A DNA stretch of 64,000 nucleotides from Siphonodentalium dalli (GCA_032622095.1 CP136067.1:182657440-182721439), one strand, 5' to 3'; positions 45,404 to 55,845 are shown, counted from the first letter of the stretch. Numbers and translations: made by a program. Notes: a model not told the origin generated them from the letters alone.

Positions 45404-45600
45404 GACAGCGAGTCTTCCTCACACAGAACAGCCTCCAAAGGCTCGGGTGCTATTGTCCCGGAGGATTGGTTGCCCGAATCTCCGAGAACGGCACTCTGCC
45501 TGCCACGGTCTGCTGATGCAGGACCAGGGGGCGCGAACTGGTACAGCCCAAGGACTGGTACAGTTGTGCAAAGTTTGTGTAATTCATTGTAACAAGATTT
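45404..45600 (+). pseudogene. Death-domain gene fragment, tail only
   Basis: The plus frame with ASKGSGAIVPEDWLPESP matches the tail found after the death-domain-like part at 46160-46354 (VAKGAGACVLEDWLPESP). The upstream domain is absent here. It is a broken duplicate with no start or splice structure. Confidence 0.5.
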
Positions 45601-46044
45601 GACACATATCCTGTGATGAAGTTTTTTCCAAGAGATCGACCCGTGTACGCAAAGCGAGTTCCCTAGGAACGACAGAATCCTTGAACGACAGTGGGAACCA
45701 CCGTCGGCCCGAGATCCTTGCTCATCGTCGTCAAAGCCATCAGACGCCAGGAGAATTATAGAAACTAGAAAGCATGTCAGGATCGACGCCAGCAACAGAA
45801 CAGCCTGCATCAGGTTGAGGTAAGGTACTAGAGGGAAGCCCACACTGGGAATGGCTCGAACGAGGAACAATTGCGCTCGCAGTTAGATTGTAAGGTGTTA
45901 TTTCCCACCCCAAGGCCAAAATGGCGGAAAAAAGGGAAATTGAAAGGATCCATTTGACCAGGGAAAGCCCCCCACCGAATCTCCCAAATGCAGGTGGTCC
46001 CGACACGCTGACATAAACGTCGATGACATACCACTAGGATCCCC

Positions 46045-46354
46045 TGACGGCAGAGGAGCAGGCCTGGACGTATCACTTGGGATGACGTTTCCAGGGGGAC
46101 AAGACCGACCCTCGTAATGGAGTGGGCCACGGCGCCGTGGGGAAGCGTCAGAAGGCCAGTTGGCTAGTGCGCTTTGTGCGGCACGGGACAACGAGGCTTC
46201 CCCACCCAGAACAGTCGCCAAAGGCGCGGGTGCTTGTGTCCTGGAGGATTGGTTGCCCGAATCTCCGGAGGACGGTACCCTGCCTCCCACGGTCTGCAGA
46301 AGACGGGGCTTGCAGCATGACCAGGGGGGACCGAATGGTTCCTGCCCGAGTTAA
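46045..46354 (+). pseudogene. Death-domain-like fragment, copy 2
   Basis: RGTRPTLVMEWAT is followed, after one extra base, by GRGEASEGQLASALCAARDN and the EDWLPESP tail. A W-x(3-4)-G-x-x-A-x-x-x-x-L-x-x-AL pattern is what helices 4-6 of a death domain look like. There is an in-frame stop (after YHLG) and a 1-base frameshift, so this copy is not functional. The neighbouring copy at 46605 confirms the register. Assignment to the death fold is by motif pattern and needs a profile search. Confidence 0.5.
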
Positions 46355-46604
46355 GACTGGTACGTTTGCTCAAAATGTAAAACCATGGACCAATGGGCCC
46401 TCAACCAACTATGACAATATCGCGTAAATTCATGAGCAACCCGTACGGCCATCAAAGTCGAATCTCGTTCGACAATAAGCAAGACAAGACATTCTGTTAG
46501 TTATTAGCAAGCATAATATACAAAACATTTGTTAGTTATTGCAAAACAAGGTTAATAAGGTAAATTCCGTTCTTTACGATGGCCACGTGATCTTACCTGC
46601 TAGA

Positions 46605-46889
46605 AATTAAACCGCAGGTAAGATACTGTCTTTTCTCGGCGAAGAGGACGATGAGATCCGATTTCTCCTGTGCAAGAACATAGCGGAGTCCTTGCTTACG
46701 GTGAGGAGAACGTTTTATACACTTACAGAAAGTCCGCAGATGGTGGAGCAGGCCTGGAATATCCCGAGGGAGTATGAATCCAGGGGGACAAGACCCACTC
46801 TCGTAATGGAGTGGGCCACGGACCGTGGGGAAGAGTCAGAAGTCTCAGTCCTTCCCAGGAGACAGGAGCAATTGTTCACGCAGCCTTAA
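46605..46889 (+). pseudogene. Death-domain-like fragment, copy 3, longest open stretch
   Basis: The open frame gives LSFLGEEDDEIRFLLCKNI, then TESPQMVEQAWNIPREYES and RPTLVMEWATDRGEESEV, spanning what would be helices 1-5 of a death domain, and ends in a stop at 46887-46889. The first bases overlap a GCAGGTAAGAT word that looks like a splice donor inside a small inverted repeat (ATCTTACCTG / CAGGTAAGAT). There is no upstream initiation and no complete domain. Confidence 0.5.
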
Positions 46890-46974
46890 GCAATTGTAAT
46901 TTTCTAATTCACGAATATTAAACTGTGCACTGTTCCCTCTTGACAGAAGGTGCATGGTCATAGTAATCATTTAT

Positions 46975-47335
46975 TCAATATTAAACTATTGGAAGGTATA
47001 TATAAAATCGTTCCCATCGCAGTTAAATTATGGGAATGTGAAAGTGCCATGGAACATGCATGTTTTGAGGTCTATCCCACAATAACATTGAATTTGAGAA
47101 AAACACAACTGATGATTATACAGGCGCAAGTACATCCGTCTTCTGAATTGCGAGAGCAAATGAGAGCTCGAGCTGCGGTTACATCTGGGAAGAACTGAAG
47201 TCTGGTTGGCTGGTGCGCTATTAGTGGCACATGATGAGTCTTCCCCACCCTAAGGCTCAGGAGCTGTGGCATTCGCCCTTGAAGATTTGTTTTCCAAATC
47301 AACGATGGTAGCACCCCGCCAGTCACTGGTACTGG
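46975..47335 (+). pseudogene. Death-domain-like fragment, copy 4, most decayed
   Basis: KLWECESAMEHACFEVYP and, after a stop, WLAGALLVAHDESSPP correspond to the VEQAW and QLASALCAARDNEASPP parts of the other copies. The tail reads FALEDLFSKS in place of VLEDWLPES. It is followed by the tandem repeat that starts near 47335. Confidence 0.4.
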
Positions 47336-48030
47336 GCAGTGGTCATGCACAATATAAAGGCTTCTTTGGGAACGGCGCTTTATATGTGTGATGATACAAA
47401 TGCTTTCATTTGTGTTATTCATAGAGGTTTTCTATTTACCAGATAATCATGGATACGTAGTAATAGAAAGAGAAGAGCCATGTTTTGGACTCTTTTGAAA
47501 TTGGCACTGGCAGGCCTGCCGAATGCAAAATAAATCTGAAGCCGTAACGTATTTGTCGGTTGTCTGGTTGTGCTTAGGTACCCATAGGTTACACAAACTG
47601 TTATATTCAGTATCACGAGAGCCACATACAACTTTGACGCGACCTAGATTTCACAACCTCCAGGTGAACCGAACCGTCGTTCGCCTCCAATACGCAGGCC
47701 TGCAGTGGTCGTGCGCAATATAAATAGAAACACTGTTCATGTAACTGCACTTTATATGTGTGACAATACAAATGCTGTCCTTTCTGTTTGCCCGATAATC
47801 AATTGGATATGAGGCAATAGAAGGAAAAGAGCCATGTGTTGGTCTCTGATGGAAATTATAGTGGCAGCGGCCCTGCGCAATATAAATGCATTTCCTGTAA
47901 CTGTGCTTAATACAGGAGTGAAGGCTATTTGACATTTGATCTTTCTATGTGGAAATAGAAGGTAGAGAGCCAAGTGATGGACTCTGTTGGAAAGGCTATT
48001 GACAGTGCATCGGGGGCACATGACAATATA
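47335..48030. repeat. Tandemly repeated module, about 165-330 bp, three to four copies
   Basis: Each copy contains (G/A)TGC(G/A)CAATATAAA, TTTATATGTGTGA..ATACAAATGC, an AGATAATCA..GGATA word and GAGCCA(T/A)GT..TTGG(A/T)CTC. Copies begin near 47341, 47708, 47872 and 48000. The reading frames in it are incidental. Confidence 0.65.
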
Positions 48031-49951
48031 AAGGCATAGTAGTTCACCTTGACTATTCACGGATTGAAAGCGCAGAAGTATGTCGGTATCAGTGAAAATT
48101 TACGCCATATTGATATAGTCAGTTCGTATGTCATTGAGCCTTTGAGGCACTGATACCCTTGTACTAGTATGGAACAATTACGGCTGGCCATACATGTTTT
48201 TAAGCTCACCATTTTGTATCATTTAAATTCGTAATTTGAATGTATCTACAAACACTAATATCTGAGGATAACAGTTCAGATGTTGTCTATTTGTTACAGT
48301 GAACACGTGGAAATGTCAAACATCAAAATCATCAAAAGTATAAACATTGTGGACTGAAAATTTATTGAGACACTGGCTAGCCAATGAATCATTTCAACAC
48401 TGCGACCATGCTAGGTCACACGGATATGGTGACATGCCACAAGTACTGTCAAGTAGGCCAGCCAAAGGCTCGCATCCCAAATTTCTCCAAAGAGATCTGA
48501 CCACGGACGGAAGTATCCTTGGATATTTAAGCAAACTATAGCTGAAGGTTCAGGCTACTGCATTTGCATATCTGTGCACTCATCGAACAGGGAAGTCCAT
48601 TCTGCAAAATACATTGAGTGATTGCAAAGAAACAGACACAATTGTCGCCGAAATAACGACAGAGTACCGATATGAAGTGATGGAGATCGCCATTCGACAA
48701 TGGGAACTCAGGCTTCAAGATTCGACGAGAATCACCGAATCGATTCCCGTAATGATTCTCACAAAACTTTACAATTTTCAGTGCCTCATGACTGACATGA
48801 TTCAGCATTTGATGCTCGCAAAATGAAATGTATTTTGAGCCCTGGAACTTGAAATGAAAATCCTTGGTGCCCAATCTTGTGTCAGATAATCCTAGTCCCC
48901 AATCAAACCAGTTGCACGAATAGTAGCAAACGGACACTGTCAGTAATACTGGACAGACATGTAAAGAAAGAGACTATTCAAGAGACACAGCATTATTTGA
49001 ACACAGGCCATATAATACTATATGTTATAACAAACATAATCTCATTGTTTCTAACGATTTTTCCGATAATACAATGAGGGAAAGGAAATGGAATCGCAAG
49101 AACAGAGTCAGAATTTCAAATAAATATCTTGAAGTCGATGTAACGTTTGCGACGTTCCAAGTATCCAAACAAGAGCCATCATGTTAATAGTAATACATTC
49201 GGGCTAGCTAAGATATGCAAAAATTAATCGGTAAGCACAATTAATTATAACGACATGTTGTATATGTACAATGATGTTCTGTGATAATCATTTACCAAAT
49301 GTCGGTTAAGTTCCAGTCGCTCAACTTCAAGTTCAACTTACAATTGAATTAGTTGAGGCAAAAGAAATTTCATTGGATCACAAGTTCTATCTTGTTTATT
49401 AATACATGTAAATTATCGCCAAAGGAGACATTTCTGTCCTGGCCAACTTTCTGCGCACTAACAGAGCTGTTGCAGATACGATTATGTAGTGTACATGAAA
49501 TGAACGTAGCAAGAAGTCGGCATCATGAAATATAGTTAGCACGAAATTAGGAGACTTCGCATACCGTACCACGTGGACTCAGAAATCGGACGATTCATGC
49601 CACCGTATATGTTGCACAATAATGCAAAATAGGTTCGCTACAAGTAAACGATGTGCGTCTGTTGTCATTGTCAAAATGGCCATCAATGGCGAAGTTCACA
49701 ACGTGATTTTGTCGATTCCAATTCCAAAATTTTTTGAGATAAAATGGGTCGATAAAAACACGGAATATTTATAAATAGCGTTGCGCATACTATGAAACGA
49801 AGAGTCTCTGCGCGAACTTATAAATATTAAACGACCGGTTAAGCAACGGATAAATTGCAAGTTTGTGATCAACAATAAATATTGAGTTGATAAACTCGCA
49901 ATAGAGAAATACTTCCTTTAGTTAAAACCACGTCTGATAGGTCCAAGGAGA
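48031..49951. other. Intronic, no gene recognised
   Basis: Within the last Myb intron. Short open frames overlap on both strands at 48536-48937, but I see no domain or repeat. Confidence 0.5.
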
Positions 49952-50161
49952 GAAATAAAACTGGCTAGATGAATTGTTAGGAGAGCGAGATTTGCACGGG
50001 ACGCATCCATGCGTGAGCTAATCCGAGCACTGATTGACCGGAGTCGCTGATTGACCGGAGTAGGCTAATAAACGGACAATAAATTTTAACCCTCCTGATA
50101 ACACAAGGCCGAGGATAATAATCCATATAGTTCAGTTGAAGGGCTTCTCCTTGGCGGAAAA
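49952..50161 (-). repeat. Inverted partner of the K-region repeat
   Basis: From AAATAAAACTGGCTAGATGA to CTGAACTATATGG (reversed) it matches 44700-44885 without a difference that I can see over about 175 bp. It then ends with the second K-type terminus (CCGCCAAGGAGAAGC reversed). A long identical inverted pair about 5 kb apart implies recent origin or gene conversion. Confidence 0.8.
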
Positions 50162-50945
50162 AGTCTAACAGAAGCACGGAATCAGAAGAGTTTCTAAATT
50201 TCGTCGTGTGTGTTTTATGGAAAACATGGTAGCAAAATAATGTTTGACATTACTCTTACATATCTCCGCTATGATCTTTGATATTCTGATTAATAAGAGC
50301 CATGCAATTAGGATTATACTCATACTGTACAGGTGTTTTCGTAAAATTATTATTCCAGATTTGGTAATCATAAAACACCACGAGTCACATGGCCGTTGAA
50401 TCAAGTGAAGAAAACCACTGTTGCAATATACGTATGCTGTGTACATGATGCTATCTCGAAATATATAATATTATATAACAAATTAACATAACAAAAGAGG
50501 ATGTGTAAATAGCAAAAATACCGTTAGCAGTGATAAGCAAATGTAAATTCGTAAACTAGTAAAACAGTATTGATTTGAATTTACAGGTTGAAGATATATT
50601 TATCACAAAATTAGCCCCTAAGGCCAAACAAAAGAAGAGTTTTGGTTCTCACGCAATTTATTTTTCAAATCAATGAGGGAGGGAGGGTTTTATTTTTATT
50701 TTGTTCTGCGCATAGTAAGCATGGACAAAGATACCTTCCTCTGTCTAGTAATAACCAGAAATGTAGAGGGAACTGTTATGCATATAAACTCATTTAATCT
50801 TATATCAAATGACATTGTACTACCAGTGTATGACTGGGATTACATAACATTATATAATGCCCCTGACATTAACTACTATTATTGTTTAAAAACTGATACC
50901 TCCCCATTCTAATATGTGATCCTGAATTTAATCCTGTGCCTTTCA
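50162..50945. other. Intronic, no gene recognised
   Basis: Lies between the K repeat and the LINE 3' end. The target-site duplication of the LINE should be sought here, but I could not fix it. Confidence 0.45.
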
Positions 50946-50973
50946 ATTATTATTATTATTATTATTATATACA
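50946..50973. repeat. (ATT)n tail of the LINE
   Basis: TTATTATTATTATTATTATT on the plus strand marks the 3' end of the LINE on the minus strand. Confidence 0.9.
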
Positions 50974-51112
50974 TTTAAAAACGCATTATACAATAAAGTT
51001 TCAATGCGCTTTACAACAAAGCGCAACAAAAATAACATTGAAATGTAAAATTTAAAAAGCATAGTAATAAGGTAAAGGAAGTTAAGATGATGACTAAGAA
51101 CTAGATTTAAAC

Positions 51113-51343
51113 TTAACGATTAACTTGCGGGAAACATTGTCTAAAAAGTAGAGTTTTGAGATCGGTTTTGAAATCCTTCAATGTAGAACATCGTCGAACA
51201 GTTTGTGGCAGACCGTTCCATACCTGCGTAGCCAATTCCTGAAAACATTTTGTACCGTAATTCACGTTGGGTTTCGCTATTGTTCTAATGTCTAAACCGC
51301 TTGTCGTTGAACGCGTAACTCTGCCGGATTTTAGGACAAACAT
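51113..51343 (-). CDS. LINE C-terminal segment, shifted frame
   Basis: MFVLKSGRVTRS..LDIR is followed by YGTKCFQELATQVWNGLPQT and LKDFKTDLKTLLF, which is the conserved end of L2/CR1-type proteins (FS..AP.LWN.LP ... F...LK..LF). It overlaps the end of the RT frame by 13 bases in a different register, so it belongs to the same broken protein and is not an independent gene. Confidence 0.9.
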   Translation of the reverse strand: MFVLKSGRVTRSTTSGLDIRTIAKPNVNYGTKCFQELATQVWNGLPQTVRRCSTLKDFKTDLKTLLFRQCFPQVNR

Positions 51344-53370
51344 ATCAGATATGTGTACTCAGGCGTTGTCTTTCTCAATGATTTGTATATAGTCACCGCA
51401 CATTTGAACTTAAGTCTGAATTCGAATGTCATAATGTGCTCTTGTATTAGCGTCTGTGTGATATGGTCGAATTTGGCGACATTTTTTATCAATCGGGCGC
51501 AGCTATTTATCACAAGATCAATACGCCGAATATTCTCTTGCGTGATGTTCGTCAAAACAGTGTTTAAACTATCGATCCGAGACAATACAAGTGAGATAAC
51601 TGCACGCTTCATGACATCATCACTTAAGTATCCTCGAATGCGTCGGAGGCAGCGAAGGTGGTAATAACAAACTCGGATCAAGTTCGAAACCATTTTGTCC
51701 ATGGACATCGTTGAGTCAAAATGGGCTCCAAGATTGCGTAGACCTATGCATGATGTTATCACACTTTGGCCCAGGTGTATATCGAAACGGCACTCGTCGT
51801 TGTTGTTGTTGACAAATTGCGAAAGGGCACTCAGTGAATATTTTGACCCAATAACGAGAAATTCTGACTTGTCGTCGTTAAGTTTGAGTTTGTTTTCCAA
51901 CATCCAGTTTTTGATATCGACATAGCAGTCCTCGAGATGTTTTTTAGCTTGATGATACAAATTTAAATCCTTTCTAGAAAATTCTAAATACACCTGAGTG
52001 TCGTCGGCGTAGAGATGATATTTGACTGCATATTTTTCTAGAATACGTCCCAAAGGCAGAGTATAAATCAAAAACAGCAGAGGCCCTAATATGGATCCCT
52101 GAGGGACACCAACATCCAGGCATACTTCCTCTGAGAGAGTCTCGCCAATAAGTACCTGTTGTTTCCTGTTAGTAAGGTATGATTTAAACCATTCGAGTGC
52201 GATGTTGCTCACTCGAATATCACTACGAAGCCGTCCTAATAAAATGGTATGATCGCAAGTGTCAAATGCCGCACTTAAGTCAAGCATCAGAAGAAGCACA
52301 CAGTTGCCACGATCCAAGGACAGGTCAATATCATTTTTCACTTTCGTCAGCGCAGTCTCACACGAGTGATGTTTCCGGTATGCGGACTGAAACTTGTCGA
52401 AAAGAGAATAACGATTGACATGGTCTAATAGCTGTCGACTAACTACTTTCTCTAAAACTTTCGATATAAATGACAAGTTGGATACAGGCCTATAGTTTTT
52501 AAGAACATCTCGATCCAAAGAAGCCTTTTTAAGAATCGGTGTAACAACTGCATTTTTCATGATACCAGTAACAATACCATCCATCAAAGAATTGTTTATC
52601 ACCTTAGTAAAAATTGTAACGGCTTGAATTCTCACGGATTCACATTTGAGAAATTTAGTTGGAACAGGATCTAATAGGCATGATTTGCTTTTCATGCTTA
52701 ACATGAACTTTTCGACATCACTCTCATGAACAAGGTGGAATTCTGAAAACTCAATAACTGAACATCTCGTGTCTCGCATCCGAATGGTCGCTGGTGGAAC
52801 ACATGCATTAGCATATCGCACTCGAGCATCCGTTGTCTGTAAATCCGTGTCTCGCATCTGAATGGGCGCCGGTGGAGTGTGTTGAATCTGGTCTCGCATG
52901 CGAATGGTCGGCCACGATGTATCACAGTCTGTATCTCGCACTTGAATGGTCGTTAGCGAAACAGCTACATCAGCACCTCGCATTTGTATGGTCGCTCTCA
53001 TAGAAGGTACGACGGTATCCTGAGCGCTAATATTCAAATCAAAATATTTCCTTATAGTATCTATCTTATCACGAAAGAAATAAACAAAGTCGTTAGAAAG
53101 TTCCAAATGTGACGAATGCTTGGGTAGCTGGACTTCCTCTCTTTTTGAGAGACTTTTCAATCCATCATACATTTGCTTCTGGTTTGCATTTATAAAGAAT
53201 GATTTAAAGTGCGACTTTTTTGCACACTTAACCATGGTTACAACAGTTTGAGAACATACAATTAATTCATTCCTGTTTTCCTCAGATCTGTGTCTGGAGT
53301 ATTTCACTGATAGTTTACGACGTCGTTTCTTCTCCAATTTAATTTCATCAGTAAACCATGGATTCTGATG
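51331..53370 (-). CDS. LINE reverse transcriptase part (same frame, after TGA)
   Basis: The first ATG is at 53337, but the frame is open from 53370 and reads HQNPWFTDEI, the usual start of the linker. RT motifs, numbered from that Met: NYRPVSNLSFISKVLEK (281-297), SAYRKHHSCETAL (318-330), LDLSAAFDTCDH (352-363), GVPQGSILGPLLF (410-422) and YADDTQVY (443-450), the catalytic aspartates being in the last. A region after the thumb (RRIDLVINSCARLI) is typical of the L2/CR1 group. The frame is lost at about 51343 by a 2-base insertion (ACATAT), after which the true C-terminus continues in another frame. Confidence 0.93.
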   Translation of the reverse strand, partial: HQNPWFTDEIKLEKKRRRKLSVKYSRHRSEENRNELIVCSQTVVTMVKCAKKSHFKSFFINANQKQMYDGLKSLSKREEVQLPKHSSHLELSNDFVYFFRDKIDTIRKYFDLNISAQDTVVPSMRATIQMRGADVAVSLTTIQVRDTDCDTSWPTIRMRDQIQHTPPAPIQMRDTDLQTTDARVRYANACVPPATIRMRDTRCSVIEFSEFHLVHESDVEKFMLSMKSKSCLLDPVPTKFLKCESVRIQAVTIFTKVINNSLMDGIVTGIMKNAVVTPILKKASLDRDVLKNYRPVSNLSFISKVLEKVVSRQLLDHVNRYSLFDKFQSAYRKHHSCETALTKVKNDIDLSLDRGNCVLLLMLDLSAAFDTCDHTILLGRLRSDIRVSNIALEWFKSYLTNRKQQVLIGETLSEEVCLDVGVPQGSILGPLLFLIYTLPLGRILEKYAVKYHLYADDTQVYLEFSRKDLNLYHQAKKHLEDCYVDIKNWMLENKLKLNDDKSEFLVIGSKYSLSALSQFVNNNNDECRFDIHLGQSVITSCIGLRNLGAHFDSTMSMDKMVSNLIRVCYYHLRCLRRIRGYLSDDVMKRAVISLVLSRIDSLNTVLTNITQENIRRIDLVINSCARLIKNVAKFDHITQTLIQEHIMTFEFRLKFKCAVTIYKSLRKTTPEYTYLICLS
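52772..52996 (-). repeat. In-frame 42-bp minisatellite within the LINE ORF
   Basis: Six units (two of 39 bp, the rest 42 bp) encode repeats of the form TIQMRDTD plus six variable residues: TIQMRGAD, TIQVRDTD, TIRMRDQ, PIQMRDTD, ARVRYAN and TIRMRDTR, at about residues 115-192 before the RT core. The plus strand shows CTCGCAT..GAATGGTCG at each unit. All units stay in frame. Confidence 0.92.
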
Positions 53371-54966
53371 TCAACCCAGTTGTACCGATTTCAATGGAAT
53401 TTGCTTGTCAAGCTCTGCAGTCACACACGCGTTATAAGATTCAACATCCATTATCGAGGCAAGGTTAGATTCCAGACCATCTGCAAACACTTCAATATTC
53501 AGCTGTTTGAATTTCCGACGCATCACACGTTGTTTTTCAGGTGGTTGGTGGTTCACAGTCATAGGCACTTTGCATGTGACAGCGTGGTGATCCGATTTAC
53601 CAGTGAACAGCGCTCGGTCATATACTTCAACGTCTTTTATGCACAGTTGATCGCTACACACGACATGGTCCAATGTATGGCCAACGTGTGGAGTCTCTGT
53701 GGTACATCTAGTGCAACCCGACACGCATTGAATCAGCTCATTTGCTTTAAGAATGTTTAGATAAGCACAAGCATCTGCGTCAAAGGGATCATCCACATGG
53801 ATATTAATATCACCAATGATAATGAAGGGTGTGGGCATGCTACGATATAAACTAAGCATGTTTTCGAACTCTTTTTTGAACAGAGAGAATTTTGTACCAC
53901 CTGGTTTTTCTGATGATCTATAAACTACGATCACCATCAGTTGTTCAGTTCCTGCCTTAGTAGGGAATTTACACAGGACAGGGAGATGTTCGAAGTTTTC
54001 ATAGATCTCGTGTGTATCACGTTGAATTTGTATAGCGGTGGAATATATCAGACCTATGCCGCCCCCACGGATGTCACCACTTCGCGAAGTAAATACAGCG
54101 TTGTAATTATCAGGACAAACAGACACAGTTGTCGGACCCTCTTCTCCGTCGAGAAGCCATGTTTCGCACACAGCAAGCAAATCACACCCAGTTGACTCGA
54201 TAAATTCACAAACATCGGCGGTCTTATGGACGATGGACCTGGTGTTTAACATTGTGAGTTGACATTCATCAAACGTAACTACAGGTTCTGTGGATTGTCT
54301 TGGAATAGCCCGAAGATTATTTCGATTACAACCACTTTGCCCATTATTTGTATAGGGCTCACATGATCCCACACCAGTTATAGTTCCGATAACAAATGTT
54401 AAACCGTCTAAGCAGTTCGCAGATTTCCGTATACCACGCCGTGTCGGTTTGCATTTACTTAGGCCAAGTGTTTTTATTTTCTGCCACACATCTATCGGCA
54501 ATCTTAAATCTGGTTTCGATGAAAGACAACGCAGATTGAGCGAGGAATATGAACGAGTCACAGATAGTGTCATTGTTGGGTTGTCTATGTGTGGTCCACT
54601 TACAGGTTGGTCGGGTGTGTGAAAACTCCAATAAATCAGCGGGCCAAAGTTCTCCACATCGATCGAGCAGACGGGAACGAAAACAATACGAAACCAATAA
54701 TTCAGCTGTGTAGTTAGGTATATTTGCTTGTTACGCTGAAAGTCGACGGCTTGGGTGACCATCGGGTTGTCGATCAAGAATATCGATTTTCCATGAGACA
54801 CAGCGATCCACGGTGTAGGTGTCCTGTCGTTAATTAGGAGTGAGTAGTTATCAGTTACCTCGAAAGTTTGTAAAGTCAACAGAAAACTCCAAATATTCAG
54901 CATAAAACACCAACTTAATCGAAAACGAAACGTTTCACCGTAATCGTTGGCAACTATTCGCAGCAT
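53371..54966 (-). CDS. LINE N-terminal extension and endonuclease (531 codons)
   Basis: Residues 1-230 are an extension with PIDVWQKIKTLGLSKCKPTR at about 157-176, a segment of a kind found before the endonuclease in L2/CR1 proteins. From about residue 238 the exonuclease-endonuclease-phosphatase fold is clear. It shows LNTRSI (240-245), CETWL (267-271), GGGIGLIY (301-308), GDINIH (385-390), GHTLDHVV (429-436) and SDHHAV (458-463), covering the catalytic Asn, Glu, Asp and His residues. It nicks genomic DNA to prime reverse transcription. The frame ends in TGA at 53373-53371, but the RT frame continues in the same register immediately after. This stop therefore looks like a single nonsense change within one long ORF. 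Confidence 0.93.
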   Translation of the reverse strand: MLRIVANDYGETFRFRLSWCFMLNIWSFLLTLQTFEVTDNYSLLINDRTPTPWIAVSHGKSIFLIDNPMVTQAVDFQRNKQIYLTTQLNYWFRIVFVPVCSIDVENFGPLIYWSFHTPDQPVSGPHIDNPTMTLSVTRSYSSLNLRCLSSKPDLRLPIDVWQKIKTLGLSKCKPTRRGIRKSANCLDGLTFVIGTITGVGSCEPYTNNGQSGCNRNNLRAIPRQSTEPVVTFDECQLTMLNTRSIVHKTADVCEFIESTGCDLLAVCETWLLDGEEGPTTVSVCPDNYNAVFTSRSGDIRGGGIGLIYSTAIQIQRDTHEIYENFEHLPVLCKFPTKAGTEQLMVIVVYRSSEKPGGTKFSLFKKEFENMLSLYRSMPTPFIIIGDINIHVDDPFDADACAYLNILKANELIQCVSGCTRCTTETPHVGHTLDHVVCSDQLCIKDVEVYDRALFTGKSDHHAVTCKVPMTVNHQPPEKQRVMRRKFKQLNIEVFADGLESNLASIMDVESYNACVTAELDKQIPLKSVQLG

Positions 54967-55050
54967 TGGTCGTATTTTCAGGCTATAGCAGCTTAGAACA
55001 AGTACAAAATTTAACCTTTCTTTCCGGAGCGAGGTGACGTGCTACCGATA

Positions 55051-55845
55051 GGCGCGACAGTCAGAAGTTGTATGGAGTTACAATTAGTTCACAATGACTA
55101 ATTGTAAGAAGAGCAAGAGGATCAGCTAATCATTTTCTTAATTGTAGTCATCGTAAGTTTTTTTGTCATAACATCAGGCATTGCAATAAAAAGGCCTAAT
55201 GCGGCCCTTTTTATTCAATGCGGCGGGGCCTGAGAACCAAAACCCTTTTTTTGTTTGGCCTAAACTAGGCCTCGTTTTTGTTAGTAAGACACGTGTGTAT
55301 GATCGGAACATGCAGTGATGTAAGAGCTTAGTGCAATGATGTCGATGTATGTGCTGAAACTTTATTATGTTATTAGAATATAATTATAATATTCAATTCA
55401 TGTTGGGTTATTAGTTAGACTTTGAGATAAACATGGGTGATATGGGTTGTTGAACAATTCTGTCATCATGAAAAAACACATTTAAAATGGAACTATATTT
55501 TTCTCGAAGGTGTCTTTACTTCCTCTTTTTCCTCTGCATACATAAGCTTTGGGCTAGCTGACAATCTCCAGACAGAATGATCACTGACACTGATCCACTA
55601 AAGCTTCCTTTGGTATTAAAATAAGTTAAAAAATTGGATGTCTATTGACAAATTTTTGGCCCAAAATTCTCTTAAAATTTTATTCTAAATACCCGAGTTC
55701 AAAAATAGATGTAAACCGGAGCTATTTAACATCACTAAAGCTCAGTTTTTAACGACGCCAAATTTAAGATGAATAACAAAGATGATGTACAATTATTAAT
55801 TCACATTTGATTAATCTTGAGAAGGAAGTTTTATTTTATACTTAC
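55051..55845. other. Intronic, no feature recognised
   Basis: Lies between the LINE 5' side and Myb exon 55846-55920. No LINE ORF1 or promoter could be identified. Confidence 0.5.

Larger units (their letters stand above)
50946..55050 (-). mobile_element. Nearly full-length L2/CR1-type LINE in the last Myb intron
   Basis: Same orientation as the Myb gene. In order on the minus strand it has an N-terminal extension, apurinic endonuclease, linker, reverse transcriptase, a C-terminal region and a short 3' UTR. The 3' UTR ends in an ATT microsatellite. Before that tail it reads TTGTTGTAAAGCGCATTGAA and TATAATGCG, the GCGC-containing tail typical of L2-like LINEs. One TGA and one small frameshift are the only breaks I see, so it is young. 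The left (5') limit is uncertain. No separate ORF1 is seen upstream toward 55840. Confidence 0.9.

Noticed and set aside
45361-46290. Overlapping minus-strand frames of 100-169 residues
   Set aside because: They are antisense to the repeated death-domain-like fragments. The plus frame shows the motif, whereas the minus frames share nothing with each other beyond the underlying repeat.
48536-48937. 133-residue minus-strand frame within the last Myb intron, considered as an extra exon or gene
   Set aside because: It would not join the Myb exons in phase with usable splice sites that I can see, and it has no recognisable domain.
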